Shown here: positions 61,209 through 64,000 of the stretch, one piece after another
How positions within the stretch are numbered: the first letter of the stretch is position 1
Layout: every line of letters starts with the position of its first letter
Assembly: GCF_000225465.1 (NCBI RefSeq)
Contig: NC_017259.1
Location: 186,001-250,000, forward strand
Direction of reading: 5' to 3'
DNA: 64,000 bases
Source: Buchnera aphidicola str. Ua (Uroleucon ambrosiae)
Lineage (GTDB): Bacteria; Pseudomonadota; Gammaproteobacteria; Enterobacterales; Enterobacteriaceae
Translations under genes and position numbers: made by a program
Notes under the pieces: model-generated
The model's database searches: none
What the model saw: the letters and a program-made list of their open reading frames with translations, nothing else
What the model was told of the DNA's origin: nothing

Positions 61209-63608
61209 ATGTTTATTAAAAAATTTTTTATAACTTTTTTAGTATTATTTAGTATCTCAAGTCATGCAAAAAATATTGGTGTCATAAATAATATTCAATT
61301 TAAGGGATTGCAACATGTTTCGCAAACTGAAGTATCAAAAAGTATTATGTGGGACATAGGAAAAGTCATTTCTGAATATGATATACAAAAGAGTATTAAG
61401 TCTTTATTTGCAACTGAAAAATTTAAAGATATTAAAGTAGTATATTCAAAAAAAAATATTATCTTTTATGTAAAAGAAAAACCAATAATTTCTAATGTTA
61501 TTGTTACAGGAAATAATATTATTAAAAGTTCTATTCTTAATTCATATTTAAAAAAATTAAACATTCAAAAAGGAAGTATGTTTGATCCAATTTTTATTAA
61601 TATATTCGTTAAAACAATAGAAGATTTTTATTATGATCTTGGAAGATTTCAATCGAATATACAAATATTTAAACAATTGTCTCAAGATAATACTGTAAAT
61701 TTAAAAATACTTTTTAATGAAGGTGTTACAAAAAAAATTAATAGTATTAAAATAGTTGGAGCAAAACATTTTTCTCAAGAAAAAATCATTTCATTATTTA
61801 AGTCAAAAAATTATTCTATTTGGTGTAACTTTTTTAAAACATGTTTCTATTCTCCTAAACAATTAAATCAAGATGTACAAATGTTAAATAATTTTTATTT
61901 TAATCATGGTTATGTTTCTTTCCATATCAATGATAAAAAAATAAACTTTATTAAAGATAAAAATCAAGTTGATATTACCATTAATATTTCTGAAGGTGAA
62001 AAATATCGTATTTCAAAAATATTTATTAATGGAAATTTTTCTCCATATCAAGGATTCATTAAAAAATTAATTAAAATTCATGCTAATGAGTTATATAATC
62101 AAGAAAAAATTAATAGTATTATTGATGATATAACAAAATTATTATCTGAAAATGGATATATTGATGCTTTTGTTAGAGTAACTCCAAAAATTAATCATCA
62201 AACAAAAACAATAGTATTAAATTTTCTTATTAATATAAAAAAACGTTTTTTTGTACATAGAATTCATTTTATCGGAAATAAAATTACTCAAGATAAAGTA
62301 TTACGTCGTGAAATTAAACAAATGGAAGGAAAATATATTAATACAAATTTAATTGAATTAGGGAAAAAATCATTACAAAAAACAAAATATTTTAAGAATA
62401 TCGAAATTATAAAAAAAATACATTCTTTAGGTTCTAATCAAATAGATATTTTTTATAAAGTTCAAGAACAGCCAACTGGTTCTATAAATTTTGGATTAGG
62501 CTATGGAATGGATAATGGAATTAGTTTTAATACCTCTTTATCTCAAGATAATTTATTTGGTTCTGGAAATTCTTTTAAAGCTAGTATTATAAAAAATAAT
62601 AATCAAAAATATGCAGATATATCAATAATTTATCCTTATTTTATATCAAATATTAAAGATTTAAATACTAGATTTTTTTATAATGATTTTAAATATAATT
62701 TTAATAATTTTTCCTATCTTGTAAAAAAAACTTATGGATTAGAAAGCAGTTTAGGCATCATGATTAATAATTTTAATAACATAAATATTGGTTTGGGTTA
62801 TACTCATAACGAAATAAATAATCAAGAAAAAACTATAGATACTTATAATATTAAATCTCAATCAATAGATTCGAATTTTTTAAAAGATAAAATAGTAAAT
62901 AATTTTACTTTAAATTATTCTTGGATACATTCTGCTTTAGAATATTTTTACTTTCCTATTTCTGGAAATCAAATATATATGAGTGGAAAAAATACAATTC
63001 CAGGATCTGACAATAATTTTTACAAATTTATATTAGATAGCAAGCATTATTTCCAGCTGAATATGAACAAAGACTTTATTTTTTTTAGTCATGTTCATTT
63101 TGGAATAGGTAATATTTTAAATAAAGAAAAATTGCCTTTTTATGAAAATTTTTATGCTAATAGTGAAAATAATATTCGAGGATTTCGTATAAATACTATA
63201 GGCCCTAAAAAAATTCATAATATTGCTAATTTAAAAAATTGTATTGGACATATTAATAATAATAAATGTGAATCTATTGATTCTATTGGAGGTAATGCAA
63301 CTTTCACCACTAATCTAGAAATTATTACTCCTATTCCATTTATAGATCATCAATATTCTAACTATTTTCGTACTTCTTTATTTTTAGATGTTGGTAATAT
63401 TTGGGATATATCGTTATATAATGATAAAAAAATTGATATGTTTTCTTTAGAAAACAATATATTAAATAATATTCATTCATCAATTGGCGCATCATTACAA
63501 TGGTTGTCTCCAATTGGTCCATTATTTTTTTCTTATTCTATTCCTATGCAACAGGATAATAATTATGAGTTAGAACCATTTCAGTTTCATTTTGGGCGAA
63601 ATTGGTAA
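61209..63608 (+). CDS. bamA: Outer membrane protein assembly factor BamA
   Basis: BamA inserts beta-barrel proteins into the outer membrane. I start it at ATG 61209, because MFIKKFFITFLVLFSISSHA is a clear signal peptide; an in-frame ATG at 61155 adds 18 residues before it. The mature part has five POTRA repeats (about residues 25-420) and the 16-strand barrel, with the conserved RGF motif in NNIRGFRINTIGP and the C-terminal barrel signal ending in Phe-x-x-x-x-Trp (FHFGRNW). About 799 residues (E. coli 810). Its client barrels are few in Buchnera; with DegP it keeps the outer envelope in order. Confidence 0.96.
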   Translation: MFIKKFFITFLVLFSISSHAKNIGVINNIQFKGLQHVSQTEVSKSIMWDIGKVISEYDIQKSIKSLFATEKFKDIKVVYSKKNIIFYVKEKPIISNVIVTGNNIIKSSILNSYLKKLNIQKGSMFDPIFINIFVKTIEDFYYDLGRFQSNIQIFKQLSQDNTVNLKILFNEGVTKKINSIKIVGAKHFSQEKIISLFKSKNYSIWCNFFKTCFYSPKQLNQDVQMLNNFYFNHGYVSFHINDKKINFIKDKNQVDITINISEGEKYRISKIFINGNFSPYQGFIKKLIKIHANELYNQEKINSIIDDITKLLSENGYIDAFVRVTPKINHQTKTIVLNFLINIKKRFFVHRIHFIGNKITQDKVLRREIKQMEGKYINTNLIELGKKSLQKTKYFKNIEIIKKIHSLGSNQIDIFYKVQEQPTGSINFGLGYGMDNGISFNTSLSQDNLFGSGNSFKASIIKNNNQKYADISIIYPYFISNIKDLNTRFFYNDFKYNFNNFSYLVKKTYGLESSLGIMINNFNNINIGLGYTHNEINNQEKTIDTYNIKSQSIDSNFLKDKIVNNFTLNYSWIHSALEYFYFPISGNQIYMSGKNTIPGSDNNFYKFILDSKHYFQLNMNKDFIFFSHVHFGIGNILNKEKLPFYENFYANSENNIRGFRINTIGPKKIHNIANLKNCIGHINNNKCESIDSIGGNATFTTNLEIITPIPFIDHQYSNYFRTSLFLDVGNIWDISLYNDKKIDMFSLENNILNNIHSSIGASLQWLSPIGPLFFSYSIPMQQDNNYELEPFQFHFGRNW

Positions 63609-63716
63609 TATTTAAAATAAACGTAATCTTTAAATGATGTTATTAAAGATCATTTAATAATAATTTTTAATAACACAATATTTTTTAATAAATCAATTTT
63701 AAATAGGTTAATATAT

Positions 63717-64000
63717 TTGAATAGGAAATATGATATTTTAAATATTAATAAAATTTTTGAAATTTTACCTCATCGTTATCCTTTTTTACTTATTGATCGG
63801 ATTGTGCATTTGGAAAATTTTAAATACTTAAAAGCAATTAAAAATTGCACTATTAATGAACCATATTTTCAAGGTCATTTTATAAAAGAACCAATTTTCC
63901 CTGGTGTGCTTATTATTGAGGCAATGGCTCAAGCATCAAGTATATTAATATATAAAAGTACAGGTCAATTAAATATTAATAAATTATATTATTTTGTCGG
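63717..64000 (+). CDS. fabZ: 3-hydroxyacyl-[acyl-carrier-protein] dehydratase FabZ, N-terminal part (cut by window edge)
   Basis: FabZ dehydrates 3-hydroxyacyl-ACP in fatty acid elongation. Reading from a TTG at 63717 gives [29 protein letters not shown], then NEPYFQGHF and [18 protein letters not shown], with the catalytic His (LPHRYP) and Glu (EAMAQ). These align with E. coli FabZ to the window edge without a stop. AGG at 63705-63707 supports the TTG start; no ATG opens this frame upstream of the conserved block. skp and lpxD, which lie between bamA and fabZ in E. coli, are absent. Confidence 0.93.
   Translation, partial: MNRKYDILNINKIFEILPHRYPFLLIDRIVHLENFKYLKAIKNCTINEPYFQGHFIKEPIFPGVLIIEAMAQASSILIYKSTGQLNINKLYYFV

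Noticed and set aside
1..64000. CRISPR arrays, insertion sequences, prophage, tRNA or rRNA genes
   Set aside because: No spaced direct repeats, transposase-like frames or tRNA-like T-arms were seen apart from tmRNA.

Overview
The window is a piece of the chromosome of Buchnera aphidicola, the obligate endosymbiont of aphids. The base composition is extremely AT-rich, the proteins are close orthologues of enterobacterial ones, nearly every gene is a housekeeping or nutrient-provisioning gene, and there are no mobile elements, prophage genes, CRISPR arrays or regulators apart from DksA. The order nrdA-gyrA ... thrABC ... aceEF-lpdA ... the division/cell-wall (dcw) cluster ... ilvIH ... degP-dapD-map ... 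rpsB-tsf-pyrH-frr-dxr-uppS-bamA-fabZ matches my recollection of Buchnera. I cannot assign the aphid host. Functions below rest on recognising the families and on motifs in the translated sequence; no database search was run.

Layout. 1-4.4 kb: the first codons of nrdA, then gyrA, a DUF2076 protein and a 2-Cys peroxiredoxin. 4.4-11.1 kb: ung, grpE (with a sigma-32-like promoter), nadK, tmRNA, grxD, rnt, sodA, pth and ychF. 11.1-15.9 kb: thrABC on the minus strand, preceded by what looks like a surviving attenuator hairpin. 16.3-26 kb: hpt, dksA, truA, mrcB (PBP1b), secA, coaE and guaC. 26.2-31.5 kb: the pyruvate dehydrogenase operon aceE-aceF-lpdA. 32.4-49.1 kb: mtn and erpA, then the dcw cluster on the minus strand (rsmH-ftsL-ftsI-murE-murF-mraY-murD-ftsW-murG-murC-ddlB-ftsA-ftsZ) with genes mostly overlapping by 1-8 bp; mraZ, ftsQ and lpxC are absent. 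49.3-51.5 kb: ilvIH. 52.4-55.6 kb: degP, then dapD and map on the minus strand. 55.9-64 kb: a plus-strand translation and envelope run from rpsB to the first part of fabZ.

The genes serve three main ends: essential amino acid supply for the host (thrABC, ilvIH, dapD), peptidoglycan synthesis and division, and minimal information processing and protein quality control. Intergenic gaps of several hundred bases appear to be eroded gene remnants.

The most notable result is that three genes (ung, mrcB, murF) are each broken by a one-base length change in a run of 10 or 11 A, and each run lies exactly where homology to the E. coli protein changes frame. Several other cell-wall genes carry in-frame runs of 11-16 A. 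This fits the known Buchnera phenomenon of poly(A) frameshifts that may be rescued by polymerase slippage, here concentrated in the cell-wall pathway. Homopolymer sequencing error is the main alternative.
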